DNA of 6,987 nt from the NCBI GenBank assembly GCA_017408535.1, contig JAFQUL010000111.1, positions 1-6,987 on the forward strand. Reading direction: 5' to 3'. A model generated the notes under the pieces. It did not search any database. It was not told the DNA's origin and saw nothing but the letters and a program-made list of their open reading frames with translations. Both the position numbers and the translations under genes were made by a program. Below, one piece after another: positions 1 to 6,769 of this stretch (position 1 is the first letter of the stretch; every line of letters begins with the position of its first letter). Source of the DNA: Clostridia bacterium. Its GTDB lineage: Bacteria; Bacillota; Clostridia; Oscillospirales; CAG-272.

Positions 1-6
1 CGGCAT
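1..6 (-). CDS. Start of a leftward gene, body outside the window (tentative)
   Basis: Only the first two codons (ATG CCG) of a possible leftward gene are visible, so no product can be named. The support is upstream: an AGGAG site on the minus strand at 17-21 and a near-consensus promoter at 31-59. The ATG at 6-4 lies 10 nt from AGGAG. Two other in-frame ATGs at 16-14 and 13-11 are in a different frame and lie only 0 and 3 nt from the site, so they are less likely. The gene would follow the AraC-type regulator on the same strand but from its own promoter. It could be another member of the glycan locus; that is a guess. Confidence 0.35.
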
Positions 7-30
7 ACTGCATCATCTCCTAACAAATAA

Positions 31-59
31 ATTCTATCACAGAAAACAAGTTTTTTCAA
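31..59 (-). promoter_or_regulatory. Sigma-A promoter for the leftward gene at the left edge
   Basis: On the minus strand there is a TTGAAA -35 box (54-59), a 17-bp spacer and a TAGAAT -10 box (31-36). A TG dinucleotide one base before the -10 gives an extended -10. The predicted start is near position 24, which leaves a very short leader carrying AGGAG at 17-21. The T-rich sequence before and after the -35 is typical of Firmicutes promoters. No GAGCAATAT half-site like those in the 1001-1160 region is present here, so there is no sign that the neighbouring AraC-type protein controls it. Confidence 0.65.
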
Positions 60-78
60 CCGTCAAACGTGTTTACAT

Positions 79-102
79 AAAAAAGAGTACATTCCGTACG
101 CT
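79..102 (-). terminator. Weak intrinsic terminator after the AraC-type gene
   Basis: Read on the minus strand, AGCGTAC and GTACTCT form a 7-position stem with one C/T mismatch around a 5-nt GGAAT loop, followed by a run of six T (84 to 79). It lies about 40 nt past the stop of the regulator gene and just before the next leftward promoter, as expected for the end of that transcript. The stem is short and imperfect, so the call is tentative. Confidence 0.4.
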
Positions 103-142
103 GATAAATTGCAGGCTTGGCGGGATATGGAAACGGCGGGTT

Positions 143-1000
143 TTACTTCCGTTGTTTTGCCGGCTTTTCGGTAGAGTACTTTCTGTATACCGAGGGAGAG
201 CAGCCTATAATACTTTTGAATACTCTGTTGAAGTAGGTAGGAGAAGAGAATCCGCTGCTTGAAGCAATTTCGAGTATTGAACTGCTTTTTTGCTCCAGTT
301 CTTTAATTGCAAAATGAACTCTTAAAAAATTAATGTAATCAAAGACTGTTGCCCCCGTTACAGATTTGAAGTAATGACAGATAGCATACTTACTGTATTT
401 GACGGCCTGAGAGATCTCATCGAGAGTGATGGGAGATCTGAAATTCATGTCTATATACCTGACTATAGCTTCAATTTTTTTGAAGCTATCCGCGGAAACG
501 GTGGGAGGGAAAATAAAGGCTTCTGAGTGCATAAATGCAACAAGCTCGTAAATATACGCTTTCAGATACCACCTGTTGCTTATACGATCCCCAAAGTATT
601 TGGCATATATTTTCTGCAGAATATCCCGGATCTCCCTGTTCCCGCTGAAAACAAGATACGGCTTAGCTCTGGTATCTGAAATGAATTCGTACAAATTTGA
701 AAACTCATCGTTGCTTATCGTCTCTCCGAAAAAACGGACGTCGACCTGTGCGTAAATAATTTCGGCGTTGTCAGATGCAAGACTGTGACCTGTGTTACTG
801 TTTATGAAAATTATTTCACCGGGATTGGGGTAGATTGTTTCGTCATTTATATGACAACAAAGGTTTCCGTATTTCACTTCAACTATCTCTACTGCTGCGT
901 GAGAGTGCATTCCGCGGTAGTTGCCATCCTGATGCATAGTGATCTTGTGGATATTTATCGGAATATCCTGCTCTTCAAAGTGTATAAATTCTTTTTCCAT
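143..1000 (-). CDS. AraC-family transcriptional regulator, cupin sensor plus double HTH
   Basis: This 285-residue protein has the standard two-domain layout of sugar-responsive AraC/XylS regulators. The N-terminal cupin-like sensing domain (about 15-110) carries the H32-S-H34 xxx E38 cluster and a PGE...N...GHS stretch (60-73) typical of the ligand-binding barrel. The C-terminal DNA-binding domain (about 175-275) contains two helix-turn-helix units: one around 191-216 (ITLDEIS...YFKSVTG) and a second around 245-262 (IASSSGFSSPTYFNRVFK), ending in the usual SPSVYRK. The start at 1000 is chosen because a GGAGG site sits 6 nt upstream (1007-1011). An in-frame TTG at 1060 would add 20 residues but has no ribosome site and sits at the predicted transcription start. 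The gene is divergent from the transporter-glycosidase operon, and repeated half-sites lie between them, so it most likely controls that operon and itself. The sugar it senses is unknown. Confidence 0.94.
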   Translation of the reverse strand: MEKEFIHFEEQDIPINIHKITMHQDGNYRGMHSHAAVEIVEVKYGNLCCHINDETIYPNPGEIIFINSNTGHSLASDNAEIIYAQVDVRFFGETISNDEFSNLYEFISDTRAKPYLVFSGNREIRDILQKIYAKYFGDRISNRWYLKAYIYELVAFMHSEAFIFPPTVSADSFKKIEAIVRYIDMNFRSPITLDEISQAVKYSKYAICHYFKSVTGATVFDYINFLRVHFAIKELEQKSSSILEIASSSGFSSPTYFNRVFKSIIGCSPSVYRKYSTEKPAKQRK

Positions 1001-1011
1001 ATCATACCTCC

Positions 1012-1041
1012 GAGCAATATAGTGCAGATTTTGAGCAATAT
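1012..1041 (+). promoter_or_regulatory. Candidate AraC-type operator: two direct GAGCAATAT half-sites
   Basis: GAGCAATAT occurs exactly at 1012-1020 and again at 1033-1041, centre to centre 21 bp, i.e. two helical turns. AraC-family proteins commonly bind direct repeats with about this spacing. Relative to the operon start predicted near 1083, the copies are centred near -67 and -46, and the nearer one ends 5 bp before the -35 box, a classic activator position. The farther copy directly abuts the GGAGG of the regulator gene (1007-1011), which would suit autorepression. Binding by the adjacent regulator is inferred from position only. Confidence 0.65.
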
Positions 1042-1046
1042 CTACA

Positions 1047-1076
1047 TTGAAATAAGACAAAACAGTTTTATATAAT
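1047..1076 (+). promoter_or_regulatory. Sigma-A promoter of the transporter-glycosidase-lipoprotein operon
   Basis: A TTGAAA -35 box (1047-1052) and a perfect TATAAT -10 box (1071-1076) are separated by 18 bp. The predicted start near 1083 leaves a leader of roughly 78 nt before the transporter ATG. The -10 overlaps the -10 of the opposing regulator promoter. Two GAGCAATAT half-sites lie immediately upstream. Confidence 0.75.
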
Positions 1077-1103
1077 TATATTACAGAATATCGGAAAAGT
1101 AAA
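1075..1103 (-). promoter_or_regulatory. Sigma-A promoter of the AraC-type regulator
   Basis: On the minus strand TTTACT (1098-1103) is followed after 17 bp by a perfect TATAAT (1075-1080). The predicted start is near 1068, giving a leader of about 68 nt that contains both direct half-sites and the GGAGG site. The -35 is imperfect, in line with a modestly expressed regulator. Confidence 0.6.
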
Positions 1104-1116
1104 GCGGTAAAACTGC

Positions 1117-1125
1117 ATATTGCTT
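1117..1125 (-). promoter_or_regulatory. Third, inverted copy of the half-site (8 of 9 bases)
   Basis: On the minus strand AAGCAATAT matches GAGCAATAT at 8 of 9 positions. It lies in the operon leader, about 38 nt after the predicted operon start, and at about -53 relative to the regulator start. Its centre is 84 bp from the nearer direct copy and 105 bp from the farther one, whole numbers of 10.5-bp turns. It could act as a downstream brake on the operon or in control of the regulator gene. Confidence 0.4.
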
Positions 1126-1160
1126 ATATTTTGGGAGTGTTTTATTCGAGGAGCAAGTAT

Positions 1161-2420
1161 ATGAACTCCATTTCCCCCGTGATCTTAAAGCGCAGCAGAC
1201 GGTTGTATATAATTGAAGCGGCACTTGAGCACTTGATCTCGGTTTTAGTTACCGGATCATTTCTTGCAACTCTGACAAAAGAGCTGGGGTTTTCAGATAG
1301 TCTCACAGGTATTATGTCATCGGTAATATCTCTCGGCTGTTTGTTTCAGCTTTTGTCTTTGTCTGTCAGACGGAAACATAAAAAAAGCTTTGTTTTGACA
1401 CTTAGTGTTCTTAATCAGCTGCTTTTTTTCCTGCTGTACGTGGTGCCGTTGACCGGGTTTAAGGAACGGACGAAGATAACTTTATTTTTTGTACTGATAT
1501 TTTTTGCTTATTTTTTGTACAATTTTGCACATCCCAAAAAGATTAGCTGGTTAATGTCACTTGTGGATGATCGGCAGAGGGGAAGATTTACGGCAAATAA
1601 AGAGGCCGTATCTCTTTTATCCGGAATGGTGTTTTCCTTTTGTATGGGGTGTGTGATAGATCATCTGGCCGCAGGCGGGAAAATGAGGATCGCTTTCGCA
1701 GTAGCCGGGTCGGTGATTTTTGTACTTATGCTGCTGCATTCACTGACAATGATTTTAACGGCAGAGATCTCGAGCGAAGAGCTTTCGGCAAAAAGTCTTA
1801 CAGGTATATTGCCGGAGTTGACCGGAAATAAAAAGCTTTTACGTGTGGTAGTAATTTTTGTGCTCTACCATATTTCGACGTATATATCCGTTCCTTTTTA
1901 CGGTACATATCAGATAAATGAGCTGGGACTTGATCTGAAATTTATTACTTCTGCGGCGATAGGCGGAAGTGTGGCCAGAATTTTTGCTTCAGGCTTTTGG
2001 GGCAGATACGCTGACAAAAGATCCTTTGCGGCAATGATCGAAAAATGCTTTATTTTTCTCGGACTGTCACAGCTTTGCGTTACCGCCGCAGTCCCTTCAA
2101 ACGGTATGGTGATGTTTGTGCTGTACAGTATAATTAACGGCATTGCGCAGGGCGGCATAAACAGTGCCCTTACAAATCTGGTCTTTGATCATGTTCCTGT
2201 TGAAAAAAGAGCGGATTCTCTTGCTGTCACTCAGGCACTTGCAGGACTTGCCGGGTTTATTGCTACAGTCTGTATCAGTCCGGTAGTTTCTTATATTCAA
2301 AATAACAGTAACCGCATATTAGGATTACCGATATACGCACAGCAGTTCGTTGCGGTTCTTGCATTTGTGTTTACACTTTCGGCAATATTTTATACAAGAT
2401 TTTCATTTATAAGGAAATAG
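1161..2420 (+). CDS. MFS transporter, probable sugar or oligosaccharide importer
   Basis: This 419-residue inner-membrane protein has about 12 predicted membrane helices, roughly at 16-37, 48-68, 77-96, 105-124, 148-168, 177-199, 226-247, 258-278, 291-310, 316-335, 356-376 and 394-413. The loop motif GRYADKRS (281-288) is the MFS motif-A type signature in the second half, and DDRQRGR (136-142) fills a cytoplasmic loop in the first half. The start at 1161 has GAGGAG 7 nt upstream (1148-1153); an in-frame TTG at 1131 lacks a ribosome site and would only add ten polar residues. It is first in the operon, 19 nt before a cytoplasmic glycosidase gene, so import of a glycoside or short oligosaccharide is the most economical role. 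No binding-protein or ABC gene is present in the visible operon. Substrate and coupling ion cannot be read; an exporter role cannot be excluded. Confidence 0.9.
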   Translation: MNSISPVILKRSRRLYIIEAALEHLISVLVTGSFLATLTKELGFSDSLTGIMSSVISLGCLFQLLSLSVRRKHKKSFVLTLSVLNQLLFFLLYVVPLTGFKERTKITLFFVLIFFAYFLYNFAHPKKISWLMSLVDDRQRGRFTANKEAVSLLSGMVFSFCMGCVIDHLAAGGKMRIAFAVAGSVIFVLMLLHSLTMILTAEISSEELSAKSLTGILPELTGNKKLLRVVVIFVLYHISTYISVPFYGTYQINELGLDLKFITSAAIGGSVARIFASGFWGRYADKRSFAAMIEKCFIFLGLSQLCVTAAVPSNGMVMFVLYSIINGIAQGGINSALTNLVFDHVPVEKRADSLAVTQALAGLAGFIATVCISPVVSYIQNNSNRILGLPIYAQQFVAVLAFVFTLSAIFYTRFSFIRK

Positions 2421-2439
2421 AAATAAGAGGAGGATATAT

Positions 2440-3750
2440 ATGCAGTCACTACGTTTTGATCTGTCAAAAAAGGGCGGTCCGTTTAAGATCTTGAATGCAA
2501 CTAACGGCGGCCCATGGCATAAAAGACATGCGACCGATCAGATGAGAAGTAATTTTGAAGACTATAAGGCGGCGCGTATTCCTTACAGCAGAAATCACGA
2601 TTCCGGGATTGTAATGATTTACGGCGGTCCGTACAGTCACGATATAACGTATATTTTCCCTGATTTTGATGCCGATCCTTACGATCCTGCTTCATACGAC
2701 TTTGCCTGCACGGATGAATCGATTTTGATTTGTCTTGAGGCCGGGACCGAGACTTTTTTTCGTTTGGGTCAGACTATTGAAAACCAGATAAAAAAACACG
2801 GGACGCTCCCGCCAAAGGATTTTAAGAAATGGGCAGTCATCTGCGAGCATATTATCCGCCATTACAATGAGGGCTGGGCAGACGGTTTTGAGCTTAATAT
2901 CGAGTATTGGGAAATATGGAACGAACCCGATCTGTCCCGAGATGACAGTAACCATAAACCTACCTGGGGCGGTACGAGGGCACAGTTCTTTGATTTCTAT
3001 GAGGTCGCAGCAAAGCACCTGAAGGGATGCTTCCCCAATCTGAAGATAGGCGGCCCGGCTATTTCAGGGTCGCTTGAATGGGCAGATGCGTTTCTCTCTG
3101 AAATGTCGAAGAGGGGTGTTCCTCTCGATTTCTTTTCCTGGCACGGATACTGTGACCGGCCCCAAAAAATGATGGAAAAAGCGGTAAAGGTCAGGGAGAT
3201 GATGGATAAATATAATTACCGAAACGCTGAGAGTATTCTCAACGAGTGGAATTATATCAGGGGCTGGGAAGAGGATTACATTTACTCAATAAAATCCATA
3301 CACGGACTAAAGGGTTCGTCCTTTACTATGGCCTATATATGCGAGGCTCAAAGAAGCAGTATCGATATGCTTATGTACTATGACACCCGTCCATCCTGCC
3401 TTAACGGTGTATTTGATTTTTACACCTACGAAAAGTTAAAGGGCTATTATCCTCTGTACTGGTACGGTATGTTCTACGACTATGAAAATGAAATACCGTC
3501 AGAAAACAAAATCGAGAACATATATTCGCTCTGCGGGGTCAATAAAGGCGGAAAAGTATTGTCGGTCGTTACCTATTACAGTGACGATGATAACGCTGAG
3601 AGTAAGGACGTTGAACTTGATTTTGGCAAAGAGGGTAAATATGAAATTTACCTGCTTGACAGAGAACACGACGGTGAATTCATAGGAGTTACGGATAACT
3701 TAAAATTCTCTATGAGTATACACAGCTCTGTTTTGATAAAGGAAGTATAA
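2440..3750 (+). CDS. GH39-like retaining glycoside hydrolase, cytoplasmic (beta-xylosidase-like)
   Basis: The 436-residue protein resembles glycoside hydrolase family 39 (clan GH-A TIM barrel; known members are beta-xylosidases and alpha-L-iduronidases). The N terminus has the family-type start FKILNATNGGP, followed by the RIPYSRNHD strand (46-54). The acid/base glutamate is E162 in EIWNEPDL, and the nucleophile is probably E269 in ILNEWNY. HGY at 235-237 and GGPA at 204-207 are further barrel-strand landmarks. Residues from about 350 to 436 look like the small beta-sandwich domain that follows the barrel in this family. There is no signal peptide, so it should act in the cytoplasm on an imported sugar. 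GAGGAGG lies 6 nt before the ATG. It starts 19 nt after the transporter stop and is clearly co-transcribed with it. Both catalytic glutamates are intact. It may belong to another clan GH-A family close to GH39; the exact substrate is unknown. Confidence 0.83.
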   Translation: MQSLRFDLSKKGGPFKILNATNGGPWHKRHATDQMRSNFEDYKAARIPYSRNHDSGIVMIYGGPYSHDITYIFPDFDADPYDPASYDFACTDESILICLEAGTETFFRLGQTIENQIKKHGTLPPKDFKKWAVICEHIIRHYNEGWADGFELNIEYWEIWNEPDLSRDDSNHKPTWGGTRAQFFDFYEVAAKHLKGCFPNLKIGGPAISGSLEWADAFLSEMSKRGVPLDFFSWHGYCDRPQKMMEKAVKVREMMDKYNYRNAESILNEWNYIRGWEEDYIYSIKSIHGLKGSSFTMAYICEAQRSSIDMLMYYDTRPSCLNGVFDFYTYEKLKGYYPLYWYGMFYDYENEIPSENKIENIYSLCGVNKGGKVLSVVTYYSDDDNAESKDVELDFGKEGKYEIYLLDREHDGEFIGVTDNLKFSMSIHSSVLIKEV

Positions 3751-3794
3751 AACACCAAATAAAATTATAATTTTGAGAAAGGAATGAAAACACC

Positions 3795-6053
3795 ATGACA
3801 ACCTCTAAACGCTTTTTATCACTTTTGCTTGCATGTCTATTCTGCCTCGGGTCTCTTGCTTCTTGCTCCGGCGGTAACGTACCTGCAGACGATACTACCC
3901 CCTCGGACACTACTCTCCCTGAAGATACAACTGCTCCGGTAGAAGATGAAAAATGGCCTGAGATAGAGGGGACCGTTATTTACGTAGATGCAGCTGCCGA
4001 GGATGGCGGCGACGGTACTGAAGAAGCACCATTTAAGAGCATACCAGAAGCACAGGCTAAGATCCGTGAGATAAAGAACGGTGAGGGTCTTCCCGAGGGC
4101 GGTATTACCGTACTTCTTGCTTCCGGCAATTATCCCCTTATGGACACTATAACGTTTACATCAGAGGATTCCGGTGCTGAGGGCAGTCCTATAACATATA
4201 TGGCAGCCAAAAAGAATGAAGCAACTCTTAACGGCGGTGTTACACTCGCTGCTTCTGACTTCGTTCCACTAACAGACGAGGAGAAAGCGATAATCAATGA
4301 TGAAGCCGCAAGGGATAAGGTCGTTAAGGTGGATCTTTCTGGGTACGGTTTTACCACGGAGACTATAGGAAAGCTGTATTCTCAGGGAAATTCATCCTTA
4401 GGCTCCAGATATGAAGGAGGCAGCGGTATAGGTCCTGCTGAGTTCTACGTTGACGGAAACAGAATGTCCCTGTCCCGATATCCCAACGCATCGGCAGAAG
4501 ATCCTTATTTGCGTACCGGATCAACCGACAAGGTTACAAAATTTGATATATTAAGTATCTTCGAGTTTGAAGCTCCCGCTATGGCCATCAAGGAGCGTGG
4601 TATTAACTGGAATTTAGACGATCTTTGGGCATTCGGCTATTTCTGTCAGGATTGGTCAGATGCATCTGTACCCGTTGCGGAAATGAACATCGAGACTCTT
4701 TCGGTAACTCTTGCGCAGGAGCAGTATTACGGTATTAGAACGACAAAACGCTTCTGCTTCTTTAACATATTGGCAGAAACGGATGAGCCGGGTGAATATT
4801 ATATAGACCGTGAGAATCTCGTTCTGTACTTCTATCCTACCGAGGACTTTGAAAACAGCGAGATCACTATGTCTCTTTCGGTAAATAATATGGTAAATGC
4901 AAAGGAGCTTTCATACGTTACCTTCAGCGGTATTAATTTCACCTCCACCAGAGCACACGGCCTTGTACTTTCCTCAACAGATCATATCACTATTGAGGAC
5001 TGTAAGATATATGACATCAGCCGTGATGCTATCAATCTGTCCGGTACCAATGCGTTGATACAGAATAACGAGATATATCAGATCGGTTACAACGCTATCA
5101 ATATCTCCGGCGGAGTAATTGAAACACTCACAGAGTCCGGGCATATGATATACAATAATAAAATACACGACTGGGGACAGATATGTAAAACTTATATGCA
5201 CGCTGTTGATATCCGTGGATGCGGAACAACAGTTTCTCATAATGAGTTCTATAATGCACCCCATACCGCTATCAGATACGTAGGACCTAAGAATATTATT
5301 GAGTACAACGAGATTTATAACGTATGTATGGATTCCGGTGACTGCGGGGCAATTTACGCAATGCGCAGCTTTGACCATTACGGAAGCATTATAAGATATA
5401 ATCTTATCCACGATATCGGCAGACAGGGTACTGCGGCACTGGGAATATACTGGGATGATGGACTGTCAGGGCAGACCGCATACGGTAACATTATCGTAAA
5501 CACATCTTCCGACGGTATGAACATCGGTGGCGGACGTGACAACGTCATCGAGAATAATCTCTTTATAAACTGGGTATTCAGTAATTACGCTATCCAATAC
5601 GATACCCGCGCGCGAGACTATGCAGATGATATCGGCAGCGGTCAGGAAGAACAGACGGTCAATATGGCAAACAGACTTGCAGAGCTCCAGAAGCAGCAGG
5701 AATGGCTTGATGCATTCCCCGGGTACGGAGATATCATTCCTTATACTTACGATTACTCCGGTGACCGTGACGACCCCAGACTTTCCTGTAATGCTGCTCA
5801 CAGCACGGTACGTAACAATATTGCTTGCCAAGTAAGAGACGTAGCCTCTTCCAGGTACTACTTTGCAGAATGGATCTCCGAAGAGGATCTGCAAGGAATC
5901 TATGAAAACAATATGGAGATCCACGATCCCGATCATACCCTCATTCCCGGTTATGAAAACGGTGACTTTACTATAGCCGAGGACTCCGAGGTATTCGCAA
6001 ACGGTTTTGTAAGAATACCCATCGAGGAGATCGGCCGTGTAACAAACGACTGA
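3795..6053 (+). CDS. Surface lipoprotein with right-handed parallel beta-helix, putative glycan-active enzyme (GH141/GH120-like)
   Basis: This 752-residue protein begins with a lipoprotein signal: KR, a hydrophobic core and lipobox LASC with the lipidated Cys at 24. An Asp/Thr/Pro-rich linker (about 29-53) would hold it off the membrane. The folded part starts with IYVDAAAEDGGDGTEEAPF (62-80), EDSG...PITY (124-135) and FYVDGNRMSLSRYPN (217-231), the pattern of polysaccharide-active beta-helix proteins. Successive coils follow from about 375 to 592, each with NN-I-type turns (NNEIY, NNKIHD, HNEFYN, YNEIYN, YNLIHD, GNIIVN, NNLFIN). Conserved acidic spots D513, D516 (DSGDCGAIY) and D554/D555 (IYWDDG) are candidate catalytic or metal residues. 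An insertion at about 605-665 is helical and Gln-rich, and the C-terminal tail (716-747) is typical of the family. It is the last operon gene, 44 nt after the glycosidase. AAAGGA (3778-3783) lies 11 nt before the ATG, a rather long gap. GH141, GH120, a lyase or a pure binding role all remain possible. Confidence 0.88.
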   Translation: MTTSKRFLSLLLACLFCLGSLASCSGGNVPADDTTPSDTTLPEDTTAPVEDEKWPEIEGTVIYVDAAAEDGGDGTEEAPFKSIPEAQAKIREIKNGEGLPEGGITVLLASGNYPLMDTITFTSEDSGAEGSPITYMAAKKNEATLNGGVTLAASDFVPLTDEEKAIINDEAARDKVVKVDLSGYGFTTETIGKLYSQGNSSLGSRYEGGSGIGPAEFYVDGNRMSLSRYPNASAEDPYLRTGSTDKVTKFDILSIFEFEAPAMAIKERGINWNLDDLWAFGYFCQDWSDASVPVAEMNIETLSVTLAQEQYYGIRTTKRFCFFNILAETDEPGEYYIDRENLVLYFYPTEDFENSEITMSLSVNNMVNAKELSYVTFSGINFTSTRAHGLVLSSTDHITIEDCKIYDISRDAINLSGTNALIQNNEIYQIGYNAINISGGVIETLTESGHMIYNNKIHDWGQICKTYMHAVDIRGCGTTVSHNEFYNAPHTAIRYVGPKNIIEYNEIYNVCMDSGDCGAIYAMRSFDHYGSIIRYNLIHDIGRQGTAALGIYWDDGLSGQTAYGNIIVNTSSDGMNIGGGRDNVIENNLFINWVFSNYAIQYDTRARDYADDIGSGQEEQTVNMANRLAELQKQQEWLDAFPGYGDIIPYTYDYSGDRDDPRLSCNAAHSTVRNNIACQVRDVASSRYYFAEWISEEDLQGIYENNMEIHDPDHTLIPGYENGDFTIAEDSEVFANGFVRIPIEEIGRVTND

Positions 6054-6077
6054 TGCCGTTTAACTGATAAGTAAAGT

Positions 6078-6123
6078 TCACCCCGGTCAAGGTGTCTACC
6101 TTGACCGGGGTGATTTGTATTTT
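6078..6123. terminator. Strong hairpin terminator between converging genes
   Basis: A perfect 16-bp stem (6078-6093 with 6098-6113) closes a GTCT tetraloop and is followed by a T-rich tail, TTTGTATTTT, on the plus strand. It ends the three-gene operon 24 nt after the last stop. It is symmetrical and lies just beyond the stop of the opposing lipase-like gene, so it can also stop leftward transcripts, although the minus-strand tail (ACTTTACTTA) is less T-rich. Confidence 0.9.
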
Positions 6124-6730
6124 AGAGTTCTTTTAATTCTCTCAGTATATTTTCCGCTTTGTGTGCGTCGCGGGATGAATATTTTCCTCTCTCACCGATC
6201 TCAAGCATTTTTCCTACGTGCGTATAGCCTATTTGCTTTGGGGGCAGATGAGTCACCACATCATCAATATTTCTTATAACTGTGAAATTCTCCCACCGCT
6301 TCTTTAATTCACTGTCGATAATACCCCAGATAACTCTCGGACAGCCGAAGCCGTAACCGAGAATATTGTCCCTCAGATCTGGACGGTTATAATAAATATA
6401 TTCGTGGCAGAGAAGGGAAATAGCCGCTCCGTGAGAGTACCCGACAGAGGTTATCCTTTTTATTTCAGGGTCAAAAATTTTGTCCTCCATCACAGCTTTT
6501 ACACTTTTCCATGCGGCGGCAAAGCCACGGTGAACAAACCACCTTTTTTCTCCCGAACGGTATGCTCTGGCCGGAAAGTCGAGATTTATTTTCCAGTCAC
6601 TTTGTCCGCGTGATGCCTCAAAGAAGATACAGAGCGAGTCGCCGGATTTTTCAGCGGCGTAGTTTATACCGCTGTCTGTTTCGCTGTAATCTGCTTCAAC
6701 GCATTTTTTCATAAGGGAATAAAGATCCAT
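6122..6730 (-). CDS. Class-3-lipase-like alpha/beta hydrolase, intracellular
   Basis: This 202-residue protein fits a small lipase class 3 (PF01764-type) alpha/beta hydrolase. The nucleophile elbow is GYSHG (97-101) with Ser99, the acid is probably Asp157 in NIDDVVTHLPP (154-164), and the base is His190 near the C terminus in SRDAHKAENIL. VHRGF (66-70) before it and GFGCPRV (127-133) after it are typical landmarks of the family. It has no signal peptide or membrane helix, so it is likely cytoplasmic; many such short bacterial members have unknown substrates (lipid, ester or peptide-linked acyl groups). GGGAG lies 7 nt before the ATG (minus strand, 6738-6742). It is transcribed alone, towards the glycan operon, and shares a terminator with it. 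Nothing links it to glycan use beyond proximity; deacylation of an imported sugar would be speculation. Confidence 0.83.
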   Translation of the reverse strand: MDLYSLMKKCVEADYSETDSGINYAAEKSGDSLCIFFEASRGQSDWKINLDFPARAYRSGEKRWFVHRGFAAAWKSVKAVMEDKIFDPEIKRITSVGYSHGAAISLLCHEYIYYNRPDLRDNILGYGFGCPRVIWGIIDSELKKRWENFTVIRNIDDVVTHLPPKQIGYTHVGKMLEIGERGKYSSRDAHKAENILRELKEL

Positions 6731-6750
6731 TTCACATCTCCCGAAAAAAC

Positions 6751-6769
6751 AGTATTATGCGTTAATACT
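6751..6769. promoter_or_regulatory. Palindrome over the lipase-like gene start site, possible operator
   Basis: AGTATTA and TAATACT form perfect 7-bp arms around TGCGT. The element overlaps the last bases of the predicted -10 box and the predicted transcription start near 6760, a repressor-type position. It has too little GC and no T tail to be a terminator. No dedicated repressor gene is visible in the window. Confidence 0.45.

Noticed and set aside
1001..1060. N-terminal extension of the AraC-type regulator from a TTG at 1060
   Set aside because: No ribosome site before the TTG, whereas GGAGG sits 6 nt before the ATG at 1000; the extension would read through the half-sites.
3761..3774. Perfect 14-bp palindrome AAAATTATAATTTT between the glycosidase and lipoprotein genes
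   Set aside because: Entirely A/T, too weak for a terminator hairpin, and expected by chance in AT-rich spacers; the genes still look co-transcribed.
3784..3798. Four-codon mini-ORF (ATG AAA ACA CCA TGA) overlapping the lipoprotein start codon by ATGA
   Set aside because: Its ATG directly abuts the AAAGGA site with no spacer, so initiation there is unlikely; probably chance.
5815..5825. AATATTGCTT inside the lipoprotein gene, similar to the half-site motif
   Set aside because: A lone copy inside a coding region, far from any promoter; treated as chance.
4974..5936. Two long open frames on the minus strand inside the beta-helix gene (145 and 156 codons)
   Set aside because: They mirror the repetitive coil codons of the plus-strand gene, have no ribosome sites, and show no recognisable domain.
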